Source of the DNA: Rachicladosporium sp. CCFEE 5018
Taxonomy: Eukaryota; Ascomycota; Dothideomycetes; Cladosporiales; Cladosporiaceae
Length of the DNA stretch: 64,000 nucleotides
Reading direction: 5' to 3'
Assembly: GCA_002077045.2 (NCBI GenBank)
Contig: KZ111145.1
Coordinates: 1,612,361 to 1,676,360, forward strand
The first letter of the stretch is position 1. Each line of letters opens with the position of its first letter. The notes beneath the pieces were generated by a model. The model was not told the DNA's origin. It did not search any database and saw only the letters and a list, made by a program, of their open reading frames with translations. Shown piece after piece: positions 1 to 9,983 of this stretch. The position numbers were made by a program, and so were the translations under genes.

Positions 1-1346
1 CTCACTTCACTTCTGGAGAACTCACCTTTCGCCTGCTTCCCCGCTTCGTACTTCGACCTCAGCTGCTCTCCATAGTACTGTCCATACGTTGTGAAATAAT
101 TCACCGATCCTGTTGGTCCTGGAGTGATTGTGCCCGCCAGAACGTCCTGATCTGGATCGATCTTGCCGTCAAGCTGACCAGCTTTCAACTGCCTCGAGAT
201 CTCCCTATACTTCTTGACAACCTGGAACTGCTGCTCTCTCTTCATGTCCTGCGCCTGATGAAAGAAGGTTGGGTCTTTGATCATGCTGATATCTGTATCC
301 GGTCCGATGACGCTGGGATAGTTCTCGGTGCTGGCAAGATCCTGGTTGCGTATAGAATTACTCGCACGATCGAGACATGCCGCATTGAGCTGATTCGTGT
401 CGCGCGTCGCGATGGGATACGGAGGCATCAATGGCGTTTGCGCGACATCGAACATACCGTATAGCGTCTGCTCATACACATCGGCGTAGTGCAGAATATT
501 CGGGTTATCTGTCGCTTCGTGCACCACCTCCTCCTCTCTTACTGGCATCTTTGCCTGCTTCTCGGCAGCAATTTGAGCAATCGTCTTGGATTCATTGATA
601 TCGCTCGTCGATGTCGTTCTCGTCACTCTCGGCATCGTGGCGCGAGAAGCCATCCTCGGAGTTGGAGGCAGTAATGGCGACTGAGGTCTAGGTGGAAGTT
701 CGTGCTCTCGTATTTCCTCTTCCTCGAAGTCATCATTCAATGTCGCCGGTGGCAGCCTTTCCATGGGTTCGACGTCATCGTCACCAAAAGTGCGCTGCGG
801 CAACATCTCCACCCCCAGACCCCGGGGCGCCGTCTTAGGCATCAGCTCCATCACCCCCTCCTCATCCCGCTCAAGCACAAACATCGGCCTCCTCCTCATC
901 TTCTCCTCATACTCCTCCCTCAAATCCGCCTCAGCCTTCTCCAGCCTCGCCGTAGCTTCAGCAGCCACAGCCTTGGCCTTCGCATACCTCTCCTTCCAAT
1001 CGTCATCCAGCAGCTCCTGCTGCCGCTTCTCATTCGCCTTCTTGCTGTTCTCGACGTTCTTTGCCTTCATCTCCTCTGCAATACGCGCCTTGCGGCGCGC
1101 TTGCGGGTCAACGGGAAGGGGAGTGCGACTGCTGCTGCTGCTGCTGCCGCCGCGATCACGGGATGCTGATGCTGCACGGGAATCTCTTTGGGAGTCATAT
1201 ACCTTATGTAAGTTGTCAAAGTACTCCATGTTCATCGCTTTCAGCGGAAGCGCTGCCTCGCCGCGCTCACGGCGGGCTGCGGAATCGCGGGCCGTGAGCT
1301 CCATGGTCAATTCGACGCCCGTCTTCCTCTTGCGGAGGCGAGGCAT
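1..1346 (-). CDS. Hypothetical charged, coiled-coil-like protein (partial, 3' end outside window)
   Basis: The frame opens at an ATG at 1346 and stays open to the window edge, about 448 codons. The N-terminus is basic (MPRLRKRKTG). A serine run near residues 67-72 is encoded by a CTG/CCG repeat on the plus strand, and a long Glu/Lys/Arg/Ala-rich stretch follows that should be helical or coiled coil. The later part is mixed acidic and proline-containing. A perfect donor (GTGAGT) starts at position 25, so an exon probably ends at 26 and the gene continues beyond the window. I do not recognise a domain. The basic N-terminus and charged helix would fit a nuclear or RNA-associated protein, but that is only inference. 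Confidence 0.6.
   Translation of the reverse strand, partial: MPRLRKRKTGVELTMELTARDSAARRERGEAALPLKAMNMEYFDNLHKVYDSQRDSRAASASRDRGGSSSSSSRTPLPVDPQARRKARIAEEMKAKNVENSKKANEKRQQELLDDDWKERYAKAKAVAAEATARLEKAEADLREEYEEKMRRRPMFVLERDEEGVMELMPKTAPRGLGVEMLPQRTFGDDDVEPMERLPPATLNDDFEEEEIREHELPPRPQSPLLPPTPRMASRATMPRVTRTTSTSDINESKTIAQIAAEKQAKMPVREEEVVHEATDNPNILHYADVYEQTLYGMFDVAQTPLMPPYPIATRDTNQLNAACLDRASNSIRNQDLASTENYPSVIGPDTDISMIKDPTFFHQAQDMKREQQFQVVKKYREISRQLKAGQLDGKIDPDQDVLAGTITPGPTGSVNYFTTYGQYYGEQLRSKYEAGKQAKGEFSRSEV
1129..1146. repeat. (CTG)6 microsatellite
   Basis: Six CTG units followed by two CCG units. On the minus strand they encode the serine run of the partial gene at 1-1346. Such a run may vary in length between strains. 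Confidence 0.8.
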
Positions 1347-1523
1347 TGTGGGTGGTTGAGGGTGAGTGCAATGGATGGAAACGATCGGAGGTGAGTGGGT
1401 GAGTGAAGTGAACAAGTGAACGTTGTTCACTATGGTCGCTATGAACTGCCAGTGAAGTCTTGCACGCGTGGTGCGGGGCGGTGTGCCTTTAGCGAGTGTT
1501 CAGCGTCCCTCCGTCGCTCCTTC

Positions 1524-3348
1524 CTATCCCAAAGCGAAGTGTGGTGTTGAGCGTTTGCGGCGCTTCACCTTCAGCTTCGCGGGCAGCATGGCCTCTGTCT
1601 CTTCCGCCAGTGCAGCGTTCTCCTTCATTGTAGCAGACTGACCAGAGTAGCTGGATCGCATAGACGTCGTGCTCACCGGCGAACCGACGTCGTACAACCG
1701 TGACATGCTCGCATTCACGAGTCCCGCATCGACAGAGCTAGTCTCCACAACGGGTGAGCTCTTCGACGTCCTGATAGACCAACCGCCAGACTTCAGCTGG
1801 ATGCCGAGTGATCGCTTGGAGGGCGTCGACTGCGTGGAGGTTGAGGTACGGCGCTAGCAGAGAGAAGAATAGCATTAGCAATGTATCCTGGTCATTGAAA
1901 AGATCGTATGTATCCTCAAGCGACTGCCCATGCACCGGCCTCTTTCAAGGTAATGAGTGCATAGCCATAACCTCATTCCTCCTACTTGCTCGTACACGGA
2001 GAAGAAGTATACGTACCCGATCCACCTCGCTCAGTCCTTCTACATCCCTCTCTCCAGCCGCGAAGTCATGTACCTCGATACCTTCGCCTTCAGGCGTATT
2101 TCGCTTGGCTCCATCCAATAGCACGTTGCGTAGGCTTCCGGGCTCCGCGACTGTAGGAGAGCGATAGGGACTGTCTAGTACCGGCGATTTATAGATATCC
2201 GGAAACAGGTCATCGGAGCTAAGGCGACGATTTGCTGTTGGACTGAGCTGGTGTGGACTAGCTTGTCTACGTTGACGGGCTGATGTGAGAGCAGGCGTCG
2301 CCTTGCCTTTGGCTTTCGGGGTGACGACAGAGTCGCGCTTGGTCTGCTCTCGAGAAATTCGGTTCAACGTCAATGGTGCTACAGGTCCAGTCATGGGTCG
2401 CTGAGATGGACTCGCTCGGAGTGAGAGAGAGCGGTTCGGCGCAGTAAAGCCACCGCTCGAAGTATGCATCATCTCGCTGGTGTCTCGAGCGTAGTCAATT
2501 AGCTGTCGGCATTTCTTTACAGCATCTCCAGTAGGGTCAAAGGGTGCATGAACGTCGAACGTCGGTGCTTTTAACCTTTCAGCCTTGGATACTGCCTTGA
2601 GAGTCCGCGGACCGGGTGATATCGTTCGGGCAAGTGGTAGATCAGGTGGATTGGATGGCTTTATCGGCGCTACAGTCGGAGACGGCGAGGGTGTCTCGGT
2701 CAGGACCATTTTCTGGAGCTTGTGTTTGGCTTGCTCCAATGACTTTGGTGTGCGATCGAAATTCCCCGGTCCCGAGGCAGCGCAGACGAACACATCCTCG
2801 TCGCAGATCTCATCTTCCAGGCCCTGAAAGTGCAGACCACCGATAGTCGTAGGCGCTCCGCTTGCGATGGCCTGGCACTGACAAAAAATCACTTTCCCGG
2901 GACTCTCGTTAGACACTAGCGAGTCACGATGGATGTCGCTGGCTTCTGCGTCGTCGGAAGTATTTGAGTCGCCGACAAAAGCGTCTGTCCCTGCCTTCGC
3001 GCTACATTCAGTCTCGTCTACATCCAGCATGCGTGCGCCAGGCGTTGACTCCGTAGCATGATATTCTTCGTCTGTCGAGTAGCTCGGGTCGATGTCCGAG
3101 CTTCCGCGCTGTGTCTTGCGACTTGGAGTGTCTATCAAGCCTGTACGCTTGCGCCTTCGTCGCCGGAGTGTTGAAGCGGTCGTTGGTGGGACCGAGCGGC
3201 ACTGAAGACTGTATGGCCCACGTGGGGTAGCCGAAGGAGATCGCTGGATTGGTGACCTCGCGCTGCTCCTTGTTCCCTCGTCGGCTTCCCTATCCCCCGC
3301 AGCGCTGGTTGCAGACCCCATGTCGGCAGTCCGTGGATCGTCAGACAT
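1524..3348 (-). CDS. Hypothetical Ser/Pro-rich protein, two exons
   Basis: Exon 1 runs 3348-2017 (444 codons from ATG). It ends at a GTACGT donor in phase 0. The best acceptor is the TAG at 1856-1854, which follows a GCTAATG-like branch point and a pyrimidine tract. Exon 2 (1853-1524) then reads in phase and ends with a basic cluster (KVKRRKR). The product would be 553 residues. It is rich in Ser-Pro and Thr-Pro pairs, acidic patches and short basic motifs, and has no membrane segment or signal peptide. This is the look of a disordered nuclear phosphoprotein, but I recognise no domain. If the intron is missed, exon 1 instead stops at 1945. Confidence is high that the region codes and moderate for the splice. 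Confidence 0.6.
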
Positions 3349-3405
3349 CGAGGAGGCAGACAGTTCAGCACTGGCCTCCTGCTCGCCAATGTGCTCATCA
3401 GCGTC

Positions 3406-5706
3406 CTACACTGACGCTAGAGTGGTGTCGAGCGCATCGCGCAGCGCACCCCAGCCGGTGGCAAAAAGTCCGGGACGGCATTTGCCCCTTTGCTTGACGC
3501 CCATCTCCACAGGTGAGGTTTGTCGAATGACCGAGTCGTCACCGCCCACAACGTCCAAAGTATCTTTGAGAGCTCCCCAGATACGACTCAGCGTACCCAC
3601 TTGCTGTCTTGGTGGATTTGCGATCGGTACTTGTGGTGCTGTAGGTGATTCCACTACCTCGTCATCGACAGGCTCGCGCCAGTTCGAAAGCACACTATCG
3701 CGCCGCCTTCTATCAATGACTGGCTCTTCTACCGGATCACCCCATTGAGATAGCACACTGTCGCGCCTTCTCCGGTCCACAAACGGGTCATTGGCATCTT
3801 CACGCCACAGAGTAAGCACGTCGCCTACGACAGGCGGACCGGGCGGTTTCTCGCACGCGTGTCCTTGCTCGCAGTCGTCTTGAACAGCTTGGACTATTTG
3901 TTGATGGTAAAGATCCCGCATGCTGACGGTGTCCAGCATACGAGACGACTCGGAGAAGAGGGAGTCGGGTAACCGGAGGCTGAAAACATGTTGATCTGTC
4001 GTGCTCGCCGGTGTATGGTGATCGTCCACTATCTCTTTCCCCTCGATGTCACTGCTAGGACCAGATGCACTAGCTCGCGGCTCGGCAACAGAGTCGTTAT
4101 GTGGCGGTGGGATGGTACTGGAAGGAAGATCGTCCCGCTGCTCATTGCCAGGCGGCTGATGGAGGCGTAGTCGCCCGAACTCGTCACTGAATACTTGCGC
4201 AGGCTCATCGTTACGCGATTGGTGGTTCTCACCTTCATTCGTTTGAGTAGCTTGATGTGATGGCGGCGGCGATACATGCTCGAGCACGTCACCGTTGGGT
4301 CTGGCAGTGAGTGGTGACACAGCGATGCTGGGCTGTCGTGACGGGGCGTCGGCCACCTCTGTGTGTGACGAGGTAGACGACGGGTTACCTTGCTCGTTGA
4401 CGGCATAAGCCCGTCCCTTGCCCCGATTACCTGGCGCACCGTAAGGAATTGGGTCGGAGCCATCGGGATTGAAGGGCTGAGTGTCAAGCCCCAAGGAAGA
4501 AGACAAAGGTCGACTTGGCGGTTGGGGTGCTACAGACGGCGTAGCATCATTCTCAATGGCTGGAGCTGCCGGCTGCGGTGCTACGTGCGGCTTCGCTGCG
4601 CGGGGTCGGCGGGGATCCTTTGGACCAAGATCGCCGGGCAGGTTCTCCGCTGTGTATTTGACGCTGGGATCTCGTATGATGGAAGGGCCGAGCAGTAGTC
4701 CCGCGCTCCCGATTGAGGTCTGTGGTACTGATTCGGGTTCAACTGCCTCCGATTCAATGGGCGAAACGTCGCGATCTCTCCTCATCGCTTTGCCCTTCTC
4801 GTGCGCAAGCTGCTGTGCCGTCCGCTTGATCTCGTTCGTCCAAAAGGGATCCGTCTCTGGAAACTTGTATTCGTTGTTTGCCTCGCGGTGCTTCTCCACG
4901 TAAGGGTCTGTATAGCCTCGAGGTCTCCGGCTGAGACGACCTGAGCCTACGTCGCCTACGACAGGAACGGAGATGCATGAGCGACAAGAGTTCTCCGGTG
5001 TAGCAGGTGTGTAGCATGGTCGCTGCCTACAGACGTGTCTGGGGGTCCCACTTGCGGTGGATTCGGGTACTTCTTCGGATGCATCTTTCTCCGATTTTGT
5101 CTCGTGAAGACCATGGTGCTTTCTACCACGTCCGGGAGTCGGGGCTTCCGCTGGCAACTGGTTCACCGGCTGTTCAGCGTCGAAAATCACCTGCTTATTT
5201 GGCGGCGTCAACCGACCATCGATGTGTAAAGAGCGTAGAGTTTAAGGTCCCCGTTCGTCAGTGGTAGCTGCGTGCCAGGTGTGAGCTCTCCTGAGAGATG
5301 AGGGCGGTTGAGGCAGGTAGTGCGGGATATCCTCTGCGTAATGTGCATCGTACGTGGGAGCGTAGGTCGCAACAAGGGGACTCTGACTTTCAACAATATT
5401 CAAGGCGATCCTGGCAGGCTCCACTGGTGTACTGGCAGGCCTAAGGAGCGTGGGAGCACTCTGCCGTTCGCTGCTTCTGCCTCTAACAGCATCATCCTGG
5501 TCGGATCCGGTGTCTGCCTGCTCGTCGCCCTCGGTCTCATCTCTAGTCACGCCTGCAGTACCAGCTTGGTTGTGATCCTCAGCATCGCCGTTGATCGGAC
5601 CGGACCCGTTGCTTCGAGTACCCTCTTCGCGATTGTTACTTCTCCGTCGGCCAAGAAGATCCCTGATGGCTGAGAGGCTCCGGCTGAGGGATCGGCGCCG
5701 CGACAT
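3406..5706 (-). CDS. Hypothetical disordered protein with internal repeats; in-frame TAA at 5242-5244
   Basis: A 154-codon ORF begins at an ATG at 5706 (SR-rich start, MSRRRSLSRS). It is followed after one TAA (5242-5244) by a 600-codon open stretch in the same frame ending at 3406. The second stretch has no ATG near its 5' end, so the two parts probably belong to one gene with an intron over the stop, or to a gene with a nonsense codon. I could not find an intron with good consensus that removes the stop and keeps frame. The C-terminal part carries short repeats: DRRRRDSVLSQW and DRRRRDSVLSNW about 20 residues apart, then WGALKDTLD and WGALRDALD. The rest is Pro/Ser/Glu-rich. No known domain is seen. 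Confidence 0.55.
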
Positions 5707-6175
5707 CTTGTACCAAGCGTCTCGATTTGTAGCAAGATAGGTGTTGGCAGCGATCGATGTTCTACGGATACGAAGTCGAGTAGTGTTGCTTCGAGATGCG
5801 AAAGTCGCTGCGACGCTGTACTGTTGCCGTTATCGCTGCGAATCGTGGGTACTGCTGCGGAAGGTGGATGATGCTGTGAATCGTGAAATATGTGCTATAC
5901 AAAGTACATATATGGCCACCGACGACGTTGTCGAAAGTTCTGATGGCACATCAACAGAAGCACCTCATGTTCCGCAGGAGTAGCTGCCGCATCGGTTTGT
6001 TGGTGTCTGGACTGTGCAATCGCACTTCTAGGTTCGTGGCTGCAGTGCTTTTCAATGTTGCGCCAGGATACGTGCAACCATTGGTAGCTTATTCAACTTT
6101 TGAAAATTTGCATCGTCTGCACACGTCCAAATGCAGTCCAGCCTATGCAGTAGTGGATGCAAGTATTCGATCATC
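5707..6175. other. Intergenic, nothing recognised
   Basis: This is the 5' flank of the unknown gene ending at 5706 and the 3' flank of the glycosyltransferase. Only short ORFs without coding character are present. Confidence 0.5.
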
Positions 6176-7132
6176 TCAAAACCCGTCCACAATCCCCTTC
6201 TCCTTCTCCTGCGCCAACCTCTTCTCATGAACATCCCACCACCACTGAAACGTCTCCTCCCTCCCCTCCTTCGCCTTATCCTCCTTACTCTCATCCCAAG
6301 GCTTCGGACTCAGAATATAATGAATGTTCTTCACCTTGTCGTCCCTCCAAATCTCACTATGCACGCTCTTCCATCTCAGCGTCTTCAACGCGTTGTAAAC
6401 ATACGGTATACCCACCCACCGCCCATTGAACAGATCTCCGAGTAGCGACTGATCACTGAACTCGTAGGAATCGGTAATGTCGGAATTGAGAGCCTCAGCA
6501 ATCAAATCATAAGTCGCCTGACTCGGATTCACAACCTGCAACCCCCCATTCGGCATCCCCAACCCAGCGCTCGACTTCGCGCCCTCGGTCTGCGCTCGCT
6601 CCGGATCCCCATGCTGGCTAGTAAAAGCGCAATTCTCCGGCGTCCAATCCGCAGGATAATGCGGCTTCTTGAGCGGATTACACACACACGCGTGACTCGC
6701 CGCGAAGACCCGCTTTCCCTTGCCCTCCAGCTCCGGCGAGTCGAGCTCGATGTCCATCAGCTCGTCCATGTTCTGCAGGCAGAGCATGTCGCTGTCGAGC
6801 TGCACGACGCGGTCGTATTCTACTAGGCTGAAGGGCGTGAGTTTTGACCAGCAGTCGTAGAAGCGTGGGTCGTTGGTGAAGTCTTTGGGGGTTTTAGGGA
6901 GAAGGTAGGGGATTCGTTTCTTGGGGATCTTGCGAGCGTCGAGGGCGGCGTGGCCTTCGGCGGGGAAGGTGTCGGTGTAGAGGGCGACCAAGGGATATTT
7001 CGATCCGGAGTCTTTGAGGGAGTAGTCAAGGGTTAGGAGGCCGGAGAGGTACTTGGTATTGGTAATGAGTGTCGTGTACACCTTCGAGGAGTCTACCACA
7101 CGCTCAGGCGAGGGATTCGCGTCGGAAGCCAT
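6176..7132 (-). CDS. GT8 family glycosyltransferase (glycogenin/galactinol-synthase-like)
   Basis: This 318-residue single-exon protein should transfer a sugar from a nucleotide-sugar donor in the cytosol, since there is no signal peptide or membrane segment. The N-terminal strand YTTLITNTKYL followed by ALYTDTFP is the GT8 Rossmann-like start. The metal-binding DxD is at VQLDSDM (residues about 111-117). NGGLQVVNPS lies mid-protein, and HYILSPKPW near residue 285 matches the GT8 H..KPW motif. The tail is Lys/Glu/Trp-rich. Length fits cytosolic fungal GT8 proteins rather than glycogenin, which has a long C-terminal glycogen-synthase-binding region. Acceptor and donor sugar cannot be told from sequence. 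The ATG at 7132 faces the mitochondrial carrier start across 313 bp. Confidence 0.9.
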   Translation of the reverse strand: MASDANPSPERVVDSSKVYTTLITNTKYLSGLLTLDYSLKDSGSKYPLVALYTDTFPAEGHAALDARKIPKKRIPYLLPKTPKDFTNDPRFYDCWSKLTPFSLVEYDRVVQLDSDMLCLQNMDELMDIELDSPELEGKGKRVFAASHACVCNPLKKPHYPADWTPENCAFTSQHGDPERAQTEGAKSSAGLGMPNGGLQVVNPSQATYDLIAEALNSDITDSYEFSDQSLLGDLFNGRWVGIPYVYNALKTLRWKSVHSEIWRDDKVKNIHYILSPKPWDESKEDKAKEGREETFQWWWDVHEKRLAQEKEKGIVDGF

Positions 7133-7445
7133 AATTGGAGATGTGAAGATGCTACGGGGTATGGTTGTCGAGGTGTTGGTGAGAAGGGGTTTCTCTCAGC
7201 GATGCCGTCTACAACAGCTTATGGATTCACATGTCAAGCTCCACCAGATCTTCACTCCACCCCACCCAAAATGTCACTTTTCTCGCTAATCTCATCGTGC
7301 ACGTGGAAAGCAATCATGACGTAGCCAGACTTCGGAGCTACACATCAGTATCACCGAGTCCATCTCGTCCAGATCGAGCGCAAAGAAGACCTGATCTCGT
7401 CTGCGACATGTCCAGACGCATACACACCCATCGCGCCACCCTTTG
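7133..7445. promoter_or_regulatory. Divergent promoter, GT8 / mitochondrial carrier
   Basis: A 313 bp gap lies between two start codons pointing outward, so it must hold both promoters. No clear TATA box or known factor site stands out. Confidence 0.45.
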
Positions 7446-8520
7446 ATGTCTGTCCAAGATGTCAGCACCATCCCCACGCTGGCAGAAAGCCCCGTCACGG
7501 ACACCAAAGCCGCCATAGCCAAAGGCGAGCCAATTCGAAAGAATTATGCCGGATTCGTGGCGGGAGTCTTCTCAGGGATCGCGAAGCTGAGTGTTGGGTA
7601 TGTCTCTCCCTATCCAACCGTACCCAGTGGACACCGAGATCATTGCTGACTACAATCTCAGCCACCCTTTCGACACAATAAAAGTCCGCCTTCAAACCTC
7701 CACCAAAACCCAATTTCACGGCCCCCTAGACTGCCTCCTCCAAACCCTCCGCCGCGAGGGGCCCAGCGGTCTATACAAAGGCGCCACGCCCCCGCTAGTA
7801 GGCTGGATGCTAATGGACAGCCTAATGCTCGGCTCCCTAACGCTCTACCGCCGGCTCCTAAACGAAAACATCTACCAACCCTACCGCCTTTCCCAGGTAG
7901 CTTCAATCTGGAAAGGCCGCGAAGCAGAGCGCGACAGACTGCCAGTTCCCGGTCACGGTTTCGCGGGCGTAGCGGCAGGCTGGACGGTAAGTTTCATCGC
8001 GGCGCCGATTGAGCATGTGAAAGCGAGGCTGCAGGTGCAGTATGCGAAGTCTAAGTCTGCTAGGCTTTATACTGGACCGCTGGACTGTACGGCCAAGGTG
8101 TATCGGGGGTTTGGACTACCGGGGCTATGGCACGGGCTGAGCGCTACGTTACTGTTCAGGACGTTCTTCTTCTTCTGGTGGGGCTCCTACGACCTCTTCA
8201 CCCGTACCCTGCAATCGCACACTTCGCTCTCCACGCCGGCGGTGAATTTCTGGGCCGGCGGCCTAAGCGCGCAGATCTTCTGGCTCACGGCTTATCCAAG
8301 TGATGTGGTGAAGCAGCGCATCATGGTCGATGAGCTCGGGCAGGGGAGGAAATACGCGCGGTGGCGAGACGCTGCGAAAGCTGTCTATCGGGAGGGAGGT
8401 GCGAAAGGGTACTGGAGGGGTTTTGTGCCTTGTTTCTTGAGAGCCTTTCCAGCGAATGCTGTGGCGCTTGTGGCGTTTGAGGGCGTTATGAGGGGAATGG
8501 ATGGGAAGAGTGTGTCATGA
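7446..8520 (+). CDS. Mitochondrial carrier protein (SLC25 family), two exons
   Basis: An inner-membrane solute carrier with three repeats. Exon 1 is 7446-7597 and exon 2 is 7662-8520, joined across a 64 nt intron (GTATGT to TCAG). The join rebuilds the first signature VGHPFDTIKVRLQT, and the product is 336 residues. The second signature is APIEHVKARLQ and the third YPSDVVKQRI, all of PxD/ExxK/R type. Each repeat shows the expected pair of hydrophobic helices with glycine motifs. The tryptophan- and phenylalanine-rich stretch FRTFFFFWWGSYD lies in the second repeat. The overall pattern is closest to the carnitine/acylcarnitine and basic amino acid branch, but I cannot assign the substrate. The intron was chosen because it restores the signature exactly. 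Confidence 0.92.
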
Positions 8521-8629
8521 TAGAATATAGACGGGCATGTGACTGTAATGTATGTACTAGATACCCTACTTCATGTACTTCAGGTTCCTTGATGTGGCTT
8601 TCGGTGCTGGTAGTTCATAGTCATGTCCA

Positions 8630-9778
8630 TCAGTCCTCCTCGCTGATATCCTCATCGCTCTCCACCGCTCTTGCAGCGCTCTCAGCTTCCTCCTCAAAAG
8701 CCCTGGCAAGCTCCCTCTCCATATCATCCTCTCCATCCGCCTCCGCTTGCCCTTCCTTCTCTGCCACACCCTTCACCGGACTGCCCAGCTCCAGCATCTC
8801 CACATCCCCATCTTCCTCACCTTCCTCCACATTCACAGCCGGACTAGCCTCCCGCGAACTCATAGCCTCATGCAGACTGATCGGCCCCTTGCTCTTGGGC
8901 AAAGCATCGAATGCTCCCGACAACGCCAGGTGCATGGAGGACTGCGGCTTAGAGCTCCCTCGGGGGTTCTCGATGATGAGCTCCCCGTTATCGGAGTCAT
9001 CTTCCTGAGCTGGGTAACGAAGAGAAGCCTTTCGGTCTAAGCGGACTGAGGGCACGGGCTGGGATGAGGAGGACTGCGGGGCGGGTTTGGGACGTTTGGT
9101 AGTCGTCGGCTTAGGGGTTGACGAGGATGGCGCTTTGCGTTTGAGGGGTTGAGATTTGGAGGTTGTGGTTGGGTGGGAAGATCGCGGTGTCGAGCTCAGG
9201 TGGGGCGAGGATTGCAGATGGGGGGTGCTTCTGCTGGCGGCTCCATTGGGTTTGCCTGAGGTGCTTGACCGGAGCGGTTCTGTGAGGTAATGGCGAAAGT
9301 CGAAGGGATTGCTTGCGTCGATCTCATCATCATTGTCGCCATTGACGTGGTCATCATCGGGAGTACTATCAGCTGCAGCAATATGTGGATATCGCCGCTC
9401 CAGTTTCGCGGGATCGTTTTCGTCCGGCGTCGCGACGAGGTTCAAGCTCTGCACCTCTTCCACTCGCTCCAGCATCGCCTCCTTTCCAGCACCACCACCG
9501 AGCACTAGCACGTATAAATCATCCTCCTCTCGGCTGTCGCCAGCATATCGCCAGGTCTTTGCTCCTTCGCTGACGTCAAGAGACGAAGGTCTAGCAGAGC
9601 TGCCAGAAGACAATTTCGAGCTGACATTAGTCGAGCTCGAGAAATCTGGCTTGTGATTATAGCGAATGCATCGTCGTTTTGTTGTGTTGGACTCGGTCCC
9701 TAAGCTTGACCCGAGACGGATGGAGTAGCTATTACTGGCTGTGAGATCGATTGACGACGAAGCTACTGCGGCGGCCAT
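8630..9778 (-). CDS. EAF-like RNA polymerase II transcription elongation factor
   Basis: A single-exon protein of 382 residues from the ATG at 9778; the open frame continues five codons upstream without another ATG. The first 120 residues resemble the ELL-associated factor (EAF) domain: a strand ending YSIRLGSSL, then RCIRYNHKPDF (compare the family's YDFKP), then YAGDSREEDDLYVLV and MLERVEEVQSLNLV. The rest is disordered: Ser/Thr/Pro-rich with a KRK cluster (about residues 205-230), then a strongly acidic C-terminus ending DISEED. EAF proteins work with ELL to stimulate elongation in the nucleus, and an acidic tail agrees with that. The assignment rests on pattern recognition of the N-terminal domain only. 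Confidence 0.65.
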   Translation of the reverse strand: MAAAVASSSIDLTASNSYSIRLGSSLGTESNTTKRRCIRYNHKPDFSSSTNVSSKLSSGSSARPSSLDVSEGAKTWRYAGDSREEDDLYVLVLGGGAGKEAMLERVEEVQSLNLVATPDENDPAKLERRYPHIAAADSTPDDDHVNGDNDDEIDASNPFDFRHYLTEPLRSSTSGKPNGAASRSTPHLQSSPHLSSTPRSSHPTTTSKSQPLKRKAPSSSTPKPTTTKRPKPAPQSSSSQPVPSVRLDRKASLRYPAQEDDSDNGELIIENPRGSSKPQSSMHLALSGAFDALPKSKGPISLHEAMSSREASPAVNVEEGEEDGDVEMLELGSPVKGVAEKEGQAEADGEDDMERELARAFEEEAESAARAVESDEDISEED

Positions 9779-9983
9779 GCTAGAACGACTCAACGCTGGT
9801 GATCTATCTTCGGTGGGAACTTGCGAGGCGTGAGGCAGGGAGAGAAAGGCATGAGGTCACAGTCAATTCGAACAAAGGCAGCTTGATTGCTGTCTCATGC
9901 TAGACATCAGGCTTGAACCCTGTCGGCCCCAGAAGTGGAGCACGGCTCCGCATATCGGCACGGATGAAGCCGAGCCTTAATCC

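Noticed and set aside
763..1359. Plus-strand ORF of 198 codons
   Set aside because: It is the reverse of the minus-strand coding frame with a proper ATG and donor site; its Ser/Arg/Leu composition is typical of an antisense shadow.
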